This document shows positions 1 to 7,701 of a DNA stretch of 64,000 nucleotides, piece by piece. Numbering within the stretch: position 1 is the first letter of the stretch; every line of letters starts with the position of its first letter. The DNA lies in assembly GCA_937952305.1 (NCBI GenBank), contig CALFZO010000187.1, positions 1 through 64,000 on the forward strand, given 5' to 3'. The notes under the pieces were generated by a model. That model ran no database searches. It was given only the letters and a program-made list of their open reading frames with translations, and was not told where the DNA came from. The stretch comes from an uncultured Anaerolineales bacterium (GTDB lineage Bacteria; Chloroflexota; Anaerolineae; Anaerolineales; UBA6663). The translations under genes and the position numbers were made by a program.

Positions 1-47
1 TTGATGGAGTGCAAAACAACAGACCCCAGAGCCATTGACCATAGCAC

Positions 48-146
48 GCCCAACGGCCGCGCTTCAGCCGCCGGCCTGAGCGCGGATAGCCGGAGCGGAG
101 CGGAGGCCGAGCGCGAAGGACGGTCGGCTGCTAGCGCTTGTTAGGC
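48..146 (-). mobile_element. attC: attC recombination site of an integron cassette
   Basis: On the minus strand the site starts with GCCTAAC (146-140, R'' type RYYYAAC) and ends with GTTGGGC (54-48, R' type GTTRRRY). Inside these, GCGCTAGCAGCCG pairs with CGGCTGAAGCGC, with one extra base in the left arm, as expected for the extrahelical base of an attC folded as a single strand. The 99-bp length is in the usual attC range. The side of the extra base says cassettes read on the minus strand, divergent from the integrase gene at 1247-2248, as in known integrons. Its place at the window edge implies more cassettes to the left. Confidence 0.72.
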
Positions 147-358
147 CACCACGAACTACTGCCCGAGCATGAGCCTGCGACATGACCAGATGATAGCATG
201 GCCGCGAATGGCGTGGCGCAAACACCTGGCCGTGCGGAGCACGGCTGCGCAAGCCGACCCGCCGAGCGTTGAGCGAGGCGGCGGAGAGCGCCGCGCACGC
301 GCCACGCCCCGCGCGAGCGGCGCGGCCAGGCAAGCGCGGAGCGCTTAACAGCAATCAA
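131..358 (-). CDS. candidate gene-cassette ORF (75 aa, uncertain)
   Basis: This short reading frame opens with TTG at 358 and stops with TAG at 131, inside the left arm of the attC site, where many cassette genes end. The product is Arg/Ala/Ser-rich and resembles no family I know. It may be simply a GC-rich open frame, since the opposite strand and another frame are also open here. The reason to list it is position: it fills the segment between the core motif GTTAGGC (376-370 minus) and the attC at 146-48, which together would make one cassette of about 325 bp. There is no convincing ribosome binding site. Confidence 0.28.
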   Translation of the reverse strand: MIAVKRSALAWPRRSRGAWRVRGALRRLAQRSAGRLAQPCSARPGVCATPFAAMLSSGHVAGSCSGSSSWWPNKR

Positions 359-376
359 AAATCGTGGTGGCCTAAC
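140..376. repeat. 15-bp perfect inverted repeat bounding a cassette-like segment
   Basis: GTTAGGCCACCACGA (140-154) is the exact reverse complement of 362-376. Each arm contains an integron core heptamer (GTTAGGC / GCCTAAC) plus eight further bases. Only the heptamer is expected to match between a cassette's two ends, so the longer match is unusual. It could reflect a folded single-strand recombination substrate, a cassette derived from an inverted element, or a small inverted-repeat transposable unit. Confidence 0.7.
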
Positions 377-489
377 ATATGATTAGACTGATGGCCCCGG
401 AGGCCATGCATGGGTGGATGCAAAACCATGCACTAGTATATAGCGGTGGTGGGGAAAGTCCAGTTGGGGCGGGATCCCGGATTTGGGGA

Positions 490-864
490 TTACGGGCTTG
501 GAAACAGGCCGGTGACGCGGCCTTCGAGTTTCAGTTCAAGTACGGCTGCGTAGGACAGCATCCACGCGCCTTGTTTTCGGTTCCAGCCTCCCCCAGCCGC
601 CCGGACGACTTCGTGTAGGTCGACTTCGTCGCGGGCAAGATCCAGCAGGACGACGTCGGATGGCTTGATGCGGCGCCGACCCGGCCACCAGGGGGCCACG
701 TCTACGACCAGCTCCACAGTCTTGTAGCGCCGGCGGGTGCGTTTGTCGTAGCGGTAGCGGACGCACACCAGCCGGTCGCGATACTCGCGCTCAAGCTTCT
801 TGGTGCCGGGCACACCCGGATCCAGTTTCAGACGAATCGGGAGCCGACTCAGACGCGCTTTCAT
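490..864 (-). CDS. small hypothetical protein beside integron integrase (124 aa)
   Basis: The function is unknown. The ATG at 864 was chosen over an upstream in-frame start because the sequence before it is low-complexity and contains a terminator hairpin. The N-terminal half is basic with a short strand-rich pattern (LVCVRYRYD, then KTVELVVDV). The C-terminal half carries AAGGGWNRKQGAWMLSY, which looks like a small nucleic-acid or strand-exchange associated fold. From memory, small proteins with this two-part pattern recur beside integrases and transposons in several phyla; this is recall, not a search. It is either the first integron cassette or a fixed gene between integrase and attachment site. 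No clear attC follows its stop, which favours the second reading. Confidence 0.6.
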   Translation of the reverse strand: MKARLSRLPIRLKLDPGVPGTKKLEREYRDRLVCVRYRYDKRTRRRYKTVELVVDVAPWWPGRRRIKPSDVVLLDLARDEVDLHEVVRAAGGGWNRKQGAWMLSYAAVLELKLEGRVTGLFPSP

Positions 865-905
865 GGTGCTTCCACCGGGGCAGGGCAGACGCCGCGCCTG
901 CTCGG

Positions 906-941
906 AAAAAATGAGCCGCTCGCTTGGCGTGCGAGCGGCTC
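906..941 (-). terminator. intrinsic terminator upstream of the 124-aa gene
   Basis: Read on the minus strand, an 11-bp perfect stem GAGCCGCTCGC/GCGAGCGGCTC (941-931 with 923-913, 7-nt loop) is followed after one base by six T (911-906). It lies between the promoter at 1044-1071 and the gene at 864, so it would stop transcription before that gene unless read-through is regulated. Confidence 0.75.
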
Positions 942-1043
942 GTGGGCCTCCAGCTCTCCTCCCCCTGTGTATCCCCCTTGTCCCCCTGATGACCGCCAAC
1001 TCGCCGGGAGGCCCGTCGGCTACGCTGGCGCGATGTGGTTGTC

Positions 1044-1071
1044 ATTATAGGTAGACCGCGCCCGATCTCAA
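1044..1071 (-). promoter_or_regulatory. sigma-70-type promoter, candidate cassette promoter (Pc)
   Basis: On the minus strand TTGAGA (1071-1066) and a perfect TATAAT (1049-1044) are separated by 16 bp. It points away from the integrase gene and toward the cassette side, the position and direction of an integron Pc. The predicted leader is about 170 nt long and contains the terminator at 906-941. Confidence 0.65.
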
Positions 1072-1246
1072 TCGACAATCAGTTGGCCTCTGCGCAGGGA
1101 TTGGCGCGAAATGGCCCAATTTCCCGCCCAGGGCCATCCGGCCCCAACTGAGGCCAGCGCCTTCTCGCCGTTACACTGTGCCCGGGCCGCAGCGCTTTCC
1201 GCGGCCCCCGGAAGTTGTCACCGCACTTTCCTCGAAACGAAGGCCC

Positions 1247-2248
1247 ATGTCCTCTCACTCCGGCTCACCGGCCGACCCGGCCCCCGAAATCGCGATCTTC
1301 AACGTGCTCGAGCGTTTGCGGACCGAAATCCGCCTGCGCCACTATTCGCTGCGCACGGAGCAGTCTTACTGTGATTGGGCGCGGCGCTTCGCCGCCTTCC
1401 ATTTCCCCCGGCATCCTGAGACCTTGTCGTCGCCGGAGATCACGGCCTTTCTGACGCATCTGGCCCTGGTGGAGCAGGTCTCGGCGGCTACGCAGAACCA
1501 GGCCCTCAACGCCCTGGTCTTCCTGTGCCGGGATGTGCTGCATCACAACCTGGAGGGCGAGATCGCGCCGGTGCGGGCCAAACGTTCAGAACGCCTGCCG
1601 GTGGTGCTGACGAAGCGGGAGGCCCGGGCTGTGCTGGAGCAGCTGGAGGGCGAGCAGCGCTTGATGGCGCAGCTGCTGTACGGCAGCGGCCTGCGCCTGA
1701 TGGAGTGTCTGCGCTTGCGCGTGAAGGACCTGGACTTCGCGCAGCGGCAGCTAGTGGTGCGCGACGGGAAGGGGATGAAGGACCGTGTGACGATGCTGCC
1801 CGACGCGCTGACGCCGGTCCTGCACGCGCACCTGGCCCGCGTGCGGCAACGCCACGTCCAGGACCTGGCCCAGGGCTTCGGCGCGGTCTACCTGCCGTTT
1901 GCGCTGGAGCGCAAGTATCCGCACGCGCCGTACGAGTGGGGCTGGCAGTTTGTGTTCCCGGCCGAGAAGCTCTCGCGGGATCCGCGCTCGGGCGCCATCC
2001 GCCGCCACCACGCGCATGAGAGCGGCTTGCAGCGCGCCGTCCGCGCCGCCGCGCAACAGGCCGGCCTCACCAAACCGGTCGGCTGCCACACGTTCCGGCA
2101 CTCGTTTGCGACGCACTTGTTGGAAGCGGGCCAGGATATCCGCACCGTGCAGGAACTCCTGGGCCATAAGGACGTGAAAACGACGATGATCTACACGCAC
2201 GTCCTCAACCGCGGCGGTCTGGCCGTCCGCAGCCCCCTGGATTACTGA
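1247..2248 (+). CDS. intI: integron integrase (tyrosine recombinase, IntI family)
   Basis: This enzyme recombines attC sites with attI to insert and shuffle gene cassettes. The tyrosine-recombinase residues are visible: Arg150 in YGSGLR, His281 and Arg284 in HTFRH, His307 in LGHKD and the nucleophile Tyr316 in IYTHV. The extra IntI-specific segment that separates integron integrases from XerC/D is present at about residues 219-260 (ALERKYPHAP, EWGWQ, FPA, DPRSG, RRHH). The end (LNRGG, VRSPLD) is also IntI-like. ATG 1247 is preferred to GTG 1178 because GAAGG lies just before it and the Pro/Arg-rich extra 23 residues are not typical. Length of 333 aa fits the family. Its stop is only 10 bp from the convergent kinase gene. 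It looks intact. Confidence 0.93.
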   Translation: MSSHSGSPADPAPEIAIFNVLERLRTEIRLRHYSLRTEQSYCDWARRFAAFHFPRHPETLSSPEITAFLTHLALVEQVSAATQNQALNALVFLCRDVLHHNLEGEIAPVRAKRSERLPVVLTKREARAVLEQLEGEQRLMAQLLYGSGLRLMECLRLRVKDLDFAQRQLVVRDGKGMKDRVTMLPDALTPVLHAHLARVRQRHVQDLAQGFGAVYLPFALERKYPHAPYEWGWQFVFPAEKLSRDPRSGAIRRHHAHESGLQRAVRAAAQQAGLTKPVGCHTFRHSFATHLLEAGQDIRTVQELLGHKDVKTTMIYTHVLNRGGLAVRSPLDY

Positions 2249-2258
2249 CGCGCCAGCG

Positions 2259-4403
2259 TCACCGCGCCGGCGCGGCGGCGCCGCTGTTGGCCAGCGGCAG
2301 GCGCAGCGTGAAGGTGCTGCCCGCGCCGGCTCCGTCGCTGCGCAGCAGCAGCAGCCCCCCCATCAGCTCGGCGAGCCGCCGAGAAATGCTCAGCCCTAAA
2401 CCCGTCCCGCCATAGCGCCGCGTGGTGCTGCCGTCCGCCTGGACAAAGGGCTGGAAGAGCTCGGCCTGCTTCTCCAGCGGGATGCCGATGCCAGTGTCCT
2501 GGACCGTGATCACCAGGCAGGGCGGCGCGTCCAGATCGGCGGCCAGGCTCACCGTCACCGAGCCGGCCTCGGTGAACTTGACGGCGTTGCCCAGCAGGTT
2601 GAGCAGGATCTGCTCCACTTTGGCGGCGTCGGCCCAGATGAGCGCCGGCGGCTCGGCCGGCAGGCGCATCTCCAGGTGCAGGCCTTTCTTCTCGGCCTGG
2701 GGGCGCGTGAACATGTAGGCCTCGGCCAGCAGCGGCAGGACGTCCACGGCCTCCATCTGCAGATCCATCCGACCCGCCTCGATCTTGGCGAAGTCTAACA
2801 GGTCGTTGATGAGGTGCAGCAGCCGCTGGGAGGCGCCGTGGGCCGTGCGCATCAGCTTGAGCTGCTCGTCCGGCTGGTCGGCCAGGCCGTTGAGGATGAC
2901 GTCCAAGGCGCCCATGATGACGGCCAGCGGCGTGCGCAGCTCGTGCGAGGTGTTGGCCAGGAACATGCTCTTGAGCTGGTTGGCTTCCTCCGCCACCTGG
3001 CGGGCGCGCTCGAGGTTGGCCAGCAGTTGGGCGTTCTCGAGCGCCAGCGCGGCGTTGTCGGCGTAGACCTCCACGATGTGCCGGGCGCGCTCGGGAAAGG
3101 CGTGCAGCTCCGGGCTCTGCAGGTCCAGCACGCCGATGGCGCGGCCGCGGGCGACCAGCGGAACGGCCAGCTCGGCGCGCGTGTGCGGATCGCTGCGGAA
3201 GTAGCGCGGTTCGGCGTCGACGTCCGGCGCGTACACTGTGGCGCGCAGGTTGAAGGCGGCCACGGTCAGCCCCGGCCCGGACAGCGGCAGGACGGTCAGC
3301 CCCTCCAACGCGAAGTCGCCGGCGGTGGCGATCAGGCGCAGTTCCCGGCCGTCGTCGTCCACCAGCATGACGCTGCAGGCGACGATGGCGAACTCCTGCG
3401 TGACGGAGGCGGCGATGTGGCGGGCCAACGTGGCCACATCCTGGGCCGGCGCCAACAGCTGGGCGGAGGCCCGGTAGAGGGCCGCGATCTCGGCCGCGTT
3501 CTGGGCCATCTGGGCTTCGGCCTGGCGCCGCTCGGTGATGTCGCGCGCCAGCATGCACACAGTCTTGACGAAGCTGTTGGCGGACGGGATGGGGGCGACA
3601 CGGGCCAGGAACCAGCGCGTGGCGCCGGCCTGGTTGACGGGATACTCCAGCGAGGCCGGCTGACCGCTGTAGAGCACGCGGCGAATGGTCTCGATGATGC
3701 GGCGGGCCTGGTCTGGCTCAAGGACTTCGTCCAGCGCGCGGCCGAGCAGCTCCTGGCGCGGCTGGGTGAGCAGGCTGTCGTCGTTGGTCCAGATGTTGAT
3801 GTAGACGCCGTCGGCGTCGAATTCGAAGGCGGCTTCGTCGATGGAGCCGACGATGGCTTGCAGACGCGACTCGTTCTCCTGGCGCGCGGCCTCGGCCTGC
3901 TTGCGCTCGGTGACGTCGCGGGCCACGACCAGCAGCCGGCCCTCGCCGAGGGTGCGCACGCTCATCTCCACCAGCACCGGGCTGGCGTCGTGCTGAAGCA
4001 TACGGCGCTCACGCACCGTGGTCTGGCCGGCTTCCACCTGGAACTGGAAGCCGTCCCAGTCCTCCACCGGGATCAGGTGGCGCAGGTGGCCGCTGAGCAG
4101 GTCGGCGTGCCGATAGCCGAGCAGGGCGGCGGCGCGGGCGTTGGCGTCCAGCACGCGCCCGTCGACATTGGCGACAATGACGGCATCCAGCGCCTGGTCC
4201 AGCAGCGACCGGTAGTAGGCGGCTTCGTGTTGATGGGCGCTGGCCCGGCGGTCCCGGTCGGTCTCCGCCTGGCGCAGCGCCTCCACCAGGCGCTGGATCT
4301 CGTCCAGGGCGGCCGGGCTGGGCGGCGTGGCGCCGTCGGCGGGCAGGGCCTCCAGCAGACGCGTGAGCTGCTCCAGCGGGGAGACGGCGGCGGGGGCGCT
4401 CAT
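2259..4403 (-). CDS. sensor histidine kinase (PAS-PAS-GAF-HisKA-HATPase)
   Basis: This is a cytoplasmic two-component sensor kinase of 714 aa with no visible membrane segment. In order it has a coiled N-terminus, PAS 1 (about 70-190), PAS 2 (about 195-315), a GAF domain (about 325-470), a dimerisation/phosphoacceptor domain with His487 in NTSHELRTPL, and a HATPase domain with LNLLGNAVKF (N box), DTGIGI (G1) and GGTGLGL (G2). Two PAS-associated linkers (DVTERKQAE, DITERRQAE) support the PAS calls. ATG 4403 was chosen because the 30 residues upstream are low-complexity. No response regulator is adjacent, so it is an orphan kinase; the signal is unknown. Confidence 0.93.
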   Translation of the reverse strand: MSAPAAVSPLEQLTRLLEALPADGATPPSPAALDEIQRLVEALRQAETDRDRRASAHQHEAAYYRSLLDQALDAVIVANVDGRVLDANARAAALLGYRHADLLSGHLRHLIPVEDWDGFQFQVEAGQTTVRERRMLQHDASPVLVEMSVRTLGEGRLLVVARDVTERKQAEAARQENESRLQAIVGSIDEAAFEFDADGVYINIWTNDDSLLTQPRQELLGRALDEVLEPDQARRIIETIRRVLYSGQPASLEYPVNQAGATRWFLARVAPIPSANSFVKTVCMLARDITERRQAEAQMAQNAAEIAALYRASAQLLAPAQDVATLARHIAASVTQEFAIVACSVMLVDDDGRELRLIATAGDFALEGLTVLPLSGPGLTVAAFNLRATVYAPDVDAEPRYFRSDPHTRAELAVPLVARGRAIGVLDLQSPELHAFPERARHIVEVYADNAALALENAQLLANLERARQVAEEANQLKSMFLANTSHELRTPLAVIMGALDVILNGLADQPDEQLKLMRTAHGASQRLLHLINDLLDFAKIEAGRMDLQMEAVDVLPLLAEAYMFTRPQAEKKGLHLEMRLPAEPPALIWADAAKVEQILLNLLGNAVKFTEAGSVTVSLAADLDAPPCLVITVQDTGIGIPLEKQAELFQPFVQADGSTTRRYGGTGLGLSISRRLAELMGGLLLLRSDGAGAGSTFTLRLPLANSGAAAPAR

Positions 4404-4665
4404 GGCGGCGGGGGACGCTGACCGGGGCGGGACGCGGCGCGATAGAGCCAGCCGGCCGCGCCGGCCAGGGATTGGTCGGGCAGCCGGACCCACACTGCGC
4501 CAGAGGGGCGGCGTCGCCTGTCAGATAAGGTCATAGGCCAGCCCGCGCGCCGCTGGCGATACGGGTGCGGCGCGGCCGGGCGGATTGGTCAGCGCGGATA
4601 GGATACTCAGGCGCGCCGTCTGCGTCAAACGGCCCGGCACCCCGGCCCCAGACGGGGACCGGGCG

Positions 4666-6393
4666 CTAGCGGCAGAGCAACAGCGGGCGTTCGCTCTCGC
4701 GCAGCACCCGGTCCACGGAGCTGCCCAGCAGGGCTTCGACAACGGGTTGGGCGCCGTAGCCGCCCATCAGGATCAGGTCACTCAGGCGCTCGGCGGCGAC
4801 GGCGTGGATGACGGCCGGCACGTCGCCGCTGGCTTCGACGAAGTCGGCGGCGACTTCGTGGAAGTCCAGGTACTTGCGCGCGAACTCGAGCGCGGAGGCG
4901 GTGACGGTGGCCTCGCCCTCGGCCACAGTGACGACGGTGAGGGCGCTGTGCCATTCGCCGGCCAGATAGGCGGCGACGAAGAGCGCCTCTTTGGATTTGG
5001 GGCTGCCGTCGAAGGCGAGCAGGAGCCGCTCCAGCGGCGTGGCCTGGCGCGGGACGGCCAGCACCGGACGCGGGCAGCGGCGGATGATGGTGCGGAAGCC
5101 GGAGCTGAGCCGCTCCAGGACCTGCGCGCTGGGCGGGTGGGCGAGGTTGAGGACCACCAAATCCGTCAGGGTGGCGCGCTCGCAAATGCGGGCCGCGATC
5201 TCGCCGACGTCGACGGCCAGGCTGCCCTCCACGCCAGCCTCGGCGCAGCGGCGGCTGAACTCTTCGCGCAGCGGCCGGGCGGCGGCGCGGGCGGCCTCGG
5301 TGGCGGCGACGTGCAGGCCCAGCAGGCGGGCGCCTTCGCGCTGCGCCACCGCCAGGGCCTGGTCCAGGGCCAGCCAGCCGCTCGGCTCGCCGCTGATCGG
5401 CACCAGCACGTCGGCGAAGAGCCGGTCCAGGTAGCGGGCCTCCAGCCGCTCGCGGCGCCAGGCGCCGGGCCGCGGGCCGTCGGCGAGCGAGCCGAGGGTG
5501 ACGAAATCCAGCAGGCGCCGGCCCCACGGGGCGGGCTTGGGGTTGAAGCTGGCGGCCAGGCGCTCGGCCACGGCCGTGGGCTTGTCCGGCAGGTCGAGGG
5601 CTTCGCGCAGCTCGGTGGCGTGTTCCACCACCCACAGGTACAGGTCGGCCTCGCTGCGGCCGGGGAAATCACGCAGCATACCGCGCTCGCGGATCACCTG
5701 GACGATGGGCAGGTAGGTTTGGTCGTACCAGCTGGCCACCGCCTCACCGTCCGGCACGGGCTGGGCGCGCTCGCTCTCCAGGAAATAGCGGTGGACTTCG
5801 ATGTGGTCGAGCAGACGCATGGCCTGGCCGGGCTCGCTGACGCTCAGGTCGGCGCCGGGCCGCAGTTCGTCCAGGCGGGTGAGTTCGAGAAACTCGGCGT
5901 ATTCGGCCGCCAGGATCAGGTCGGCGGGGCTGGCGTCGGCGGCCAGCGGGACCTTGGTGCGGACTTCGGTGACGGAGGCGGTGAGGTGGGCCACGCCCAT
6001 CTGGCGCGCCACCGAGACGCGATGGTGGCCGTCGCGCACGAAGTAGGCGTCGCCGATCTTGTAGACTTCGATGGGCGGCAGGCCGGCGGCTTCTTTCTCT
6101 TCGCTGGCCATCCGGACGCGCGCCCAGCGCACTTCGTCCACGCTGTCGCGCGGCAGGAAGTCACGAGTGAAGTCGCCGTAGCGGCCGACGGTGCCGACGA
6201 CGGCGCTGACCGGGATTTCCTGCAGGCCGCGGTCGGCGATGGCGGTGGCGCGCAGCTTGCGGCGCACATCTTCGTAGGAGAGCAGATCGACCGAGCGGCC
6301 GGTAAGCCGCGCCATGAGCTCTTGCAGGGCGGCCTGCTGGCGGGCGCGCCGGAAGTCTTCCCGGGCGGCATTGAGACTGAAATCGGGGAGCAT
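4666..6393 (-). CDS. ParB-like domain fused to two universal-stress (UspA) domains
   Basis: This 575-aa protein has an N-terminal part (about 1-300) with RDGHHRVSVAR, the ParB/sulfiredoxin-like nucleotide-binding motif also seen in stand-alone ParB-type proteins, then an Asp/Glu-rich linker. Two UspA-type alpha/beta domains follow (about 315-445 and 450-575). The second has the ATP-loop pattern LMGGYGAQPVVEALLGSSVD near the end, close to the G-2x-G-9x-G(S/T) signature. The first is more diverged (RPVLAVPRQ). The likely role is nucleotide-dependent stress signalling; the ParB-like part may supply CTPase or kinase-like activity, which is inference. ATG 6393 is chosen over an upstream ATG because the alignment-like N-terminus starts there. 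It is divergent from the M28 peptidase gene. Confidence 0.82.
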   Translation of the reverse strand: MLPDFSLNAAREDFRRARQQAALQELMARLTGRSVDLLSYEDVRRKLRATAIADRGLQEIPVSAVVGTVGRYGDFTRDFLPRDSVDEVRWARVRMASEEKEAAGLPPIEVYKIGDAYFVRDGHHRVSVARQMGVAHLTASVTEVRTKVPLAADASPADLILAAEYAEFLELTRLDELRPGADLSVSEPGQAMRLLDHIEVHRYFLESERAQPVPDGEAVASWYDQTYLPIVQVIRERGMLRDFPGRSEADLYLWVVEHATELREALDLPDKPTAVAERLAASFNPKPAPWGRRLLDFVTLGSLADGPRPGAWRRERLEARYLDRLFADVLVPISGEPSGWLALDQALAVAQREGARLLGLHVAATEAARAAARPLREEFSRRCAEAGVEGSLAVDVGEIAARICERATLTDLVVLNLAHPPSAQVLERLSSGFRTIIRRCPRPVLAVPRQATPLERLLLAFDGSPKSKEALFVAAYLAGEWHSALTVVTVAEGEATVTASALEFARKYLDFHEVAADFVEASGDVPAVIHAVAAERLSDLILMGGYGAQPVVEALLGSSVDRVLRESERPLLLCR

Positions 6394-6480
6394 GGTGGTT
6401 TGGTTCAGATCGGGGAGCGGCCCGGGCGGGCCGCTGGACACAATCGGCGTAGTGTATCATAACCACGACGGACTCCCAGC

Positions 6481-7701
6481 ATGGCGGAATTCTCGCCCGA
6501 AATCGCGCTGAAGTACGCGGTCGATCTGAGCCGGCCGCGCTTCGTGGGCACACCGGCCGAAGCGGCCACGGCGGCGGCGCTGACCGAGACGTTGACGCGC
6601 TTTGGTTATGCGGTGCGCGCCGAGCCGTTCTCGTTCTCCACGGCCGTCAACGTGGCGGTGATAGGCCAGGTGGCGGTCTGCCTGGGACTGGTGGCGCTGA
6701 CGCTGGCGGCGCGCGGCCTGCATCCGGCCGCGCCGGCGCTCCCGGCTGGGCTGCTGCTGCTCGGGCTGGCCGCGTTCAACCCGGTGCTGCGCAGCGCCGA
6801 AGCCGGCGCGTTGATCCGGCCTCCGGGCGAGGCTCAGTCCGCGTGGATCCGGCTCGGGCGGCGCTTCACCACCCGCAACCTGGTGGCCGAACTGCCCGGC
6901 CAGCCGCCTGACCCCGCCCGTCCGCACCTGATTCTGATGGCGCACTATGACTCGAAGCGCCAGCGGCTGCCGATCCTGGTCCGGCTGGGCCTGATCGTGA
7001 CCGCGCTGGGCGGAAGCCTGGCTTGCGCCGGGCTGGCGCTGCTGGCGGTGGCGTGGCCGCCGGCCGCGGAGGCGGCGCTGGCCGCCGGCGTGATCGCACT
7101 GGCGGCCGGCCTGCCGCTGCTGGGCCTGGACTGGCTGGACGGGTCGCCGGGCGCGATCGACAACGCCTCCGGTGTGGGGCTGGTGCTGCACCTGGCGGAG
7201 TGTTTGGCGCGCCGGCCGGGCCTGAGCGCGGCCCTGCGCTGGACGATCCTGCTGACCAGCGCGGAGGAGCTGGCGTTGATGGGGGCGGCGGCCTTCGCGG
7301 AGCGCCACGGCCCGGCGCTGCGCGAGGCAGCCGAGGCCGGGGGGCTGGCGGTTTTGAACTTCGACGGGGTCGGTGTGGACGGCGCGCTGTACTACGACGA
7401 CCGCGAGGGCGCGGAGGCCAACCCGCTCACGAGGCGGGTCCTCCAGGCCGCGCAGGCGGCCGGCCAGCCGCTGCGGCGCTTCGGCCTGCCGGGTGTGTTG
7501 TTCGACCACATCCCGTTCGCGCGGCGCGGCCTGCCGGCTGTGACCGTGCTGGCGGTGGGGCCGGCGACCTGGGCCGTGCATACGCCGGCCGACACGGCCG
7601 ATAAGCTGCATGCGCGCGGCTTCGCCCAGGCCGGGGCGGTGGCGCTGCGCGTGGTGGAGGCCCTGGCCCAGGGGAGAACATGGCCTTCGTCTTCGATCTG
7701 A
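6481..7701 (+). CDS. M28-family membrane metallopeptidase
   Basis: A zinc aminopeptidase-like protein of 406 aa. Metal ligands typical of M28 are visible: His in LMAHYDSK, Asp in IDNASG, the Glu pair in TSAEELALMG, and a late His in AVHTPADT. It has hydrophobic segments near residues 55-75 and 82-100. An unusual pair of membrane segments (about 162-220) lies inside the catalytic domain, between the first His and the bridging Asp. This suggests a membrane-embedded peptidase with its active site at the bilayer surface. It overlaps the next gene by 22 bp, so the two are translationally linked. Confidence 0.85.
   Translation: MAEFSPEIALKYAVDLSRPRFVGTPAEAATAAALTETLTRFGYAVRAEPFSFSTAVNVAVIGQVAVCLGLVALTLAARGLHPAAPALPAGLLLLGLAAFNPVLRSAEAGALIRPPGEAQSAWIRLGRRFTTRNLVAELPGQPPDPARPHLILMAHYDSKRQRLPILVRLGLIVTALGGSLACAGLALLAVAWPPAAEAALAAGVIALAAGLPLLGLDWLDGSPGAIDNASGVGLVLHLAECLARRPGLSAALRWTILLTSAEELALMGAAAFAERHGPALREAAEAGGLAVLNFDGVGVDGALYYDDREGAEANPLTRRVLQAAQAAGQPLRRFGLPGVLFDHIPFARRGLPAVTVLAVGPATWAVHTPADTADKLHARGFAQAGAVALRVVEALAQGRTWPSSSI

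Noticed and set aside
791..1078. 95-codon leader frame starting at the -10 of the integron promoter
   Set aside because: Its start lies upstream of the predicted transcription start and it overlaps the next gene out of frame; a shorter internal ATG is possible but has no ribosome site.
1081..1100. GTTGGCC near 1083 as the attI core
   Set aside because: It does not match GTTRRRY and no second half-site is evident; the attI position stays undetermined.
2814..4421. 535-codon plus-strand frame opposite the histidine kinase
   Set aside because: The kinase has all catalytic boxes; this frame has Val/Gly/Ala/Arg low-complexity only.
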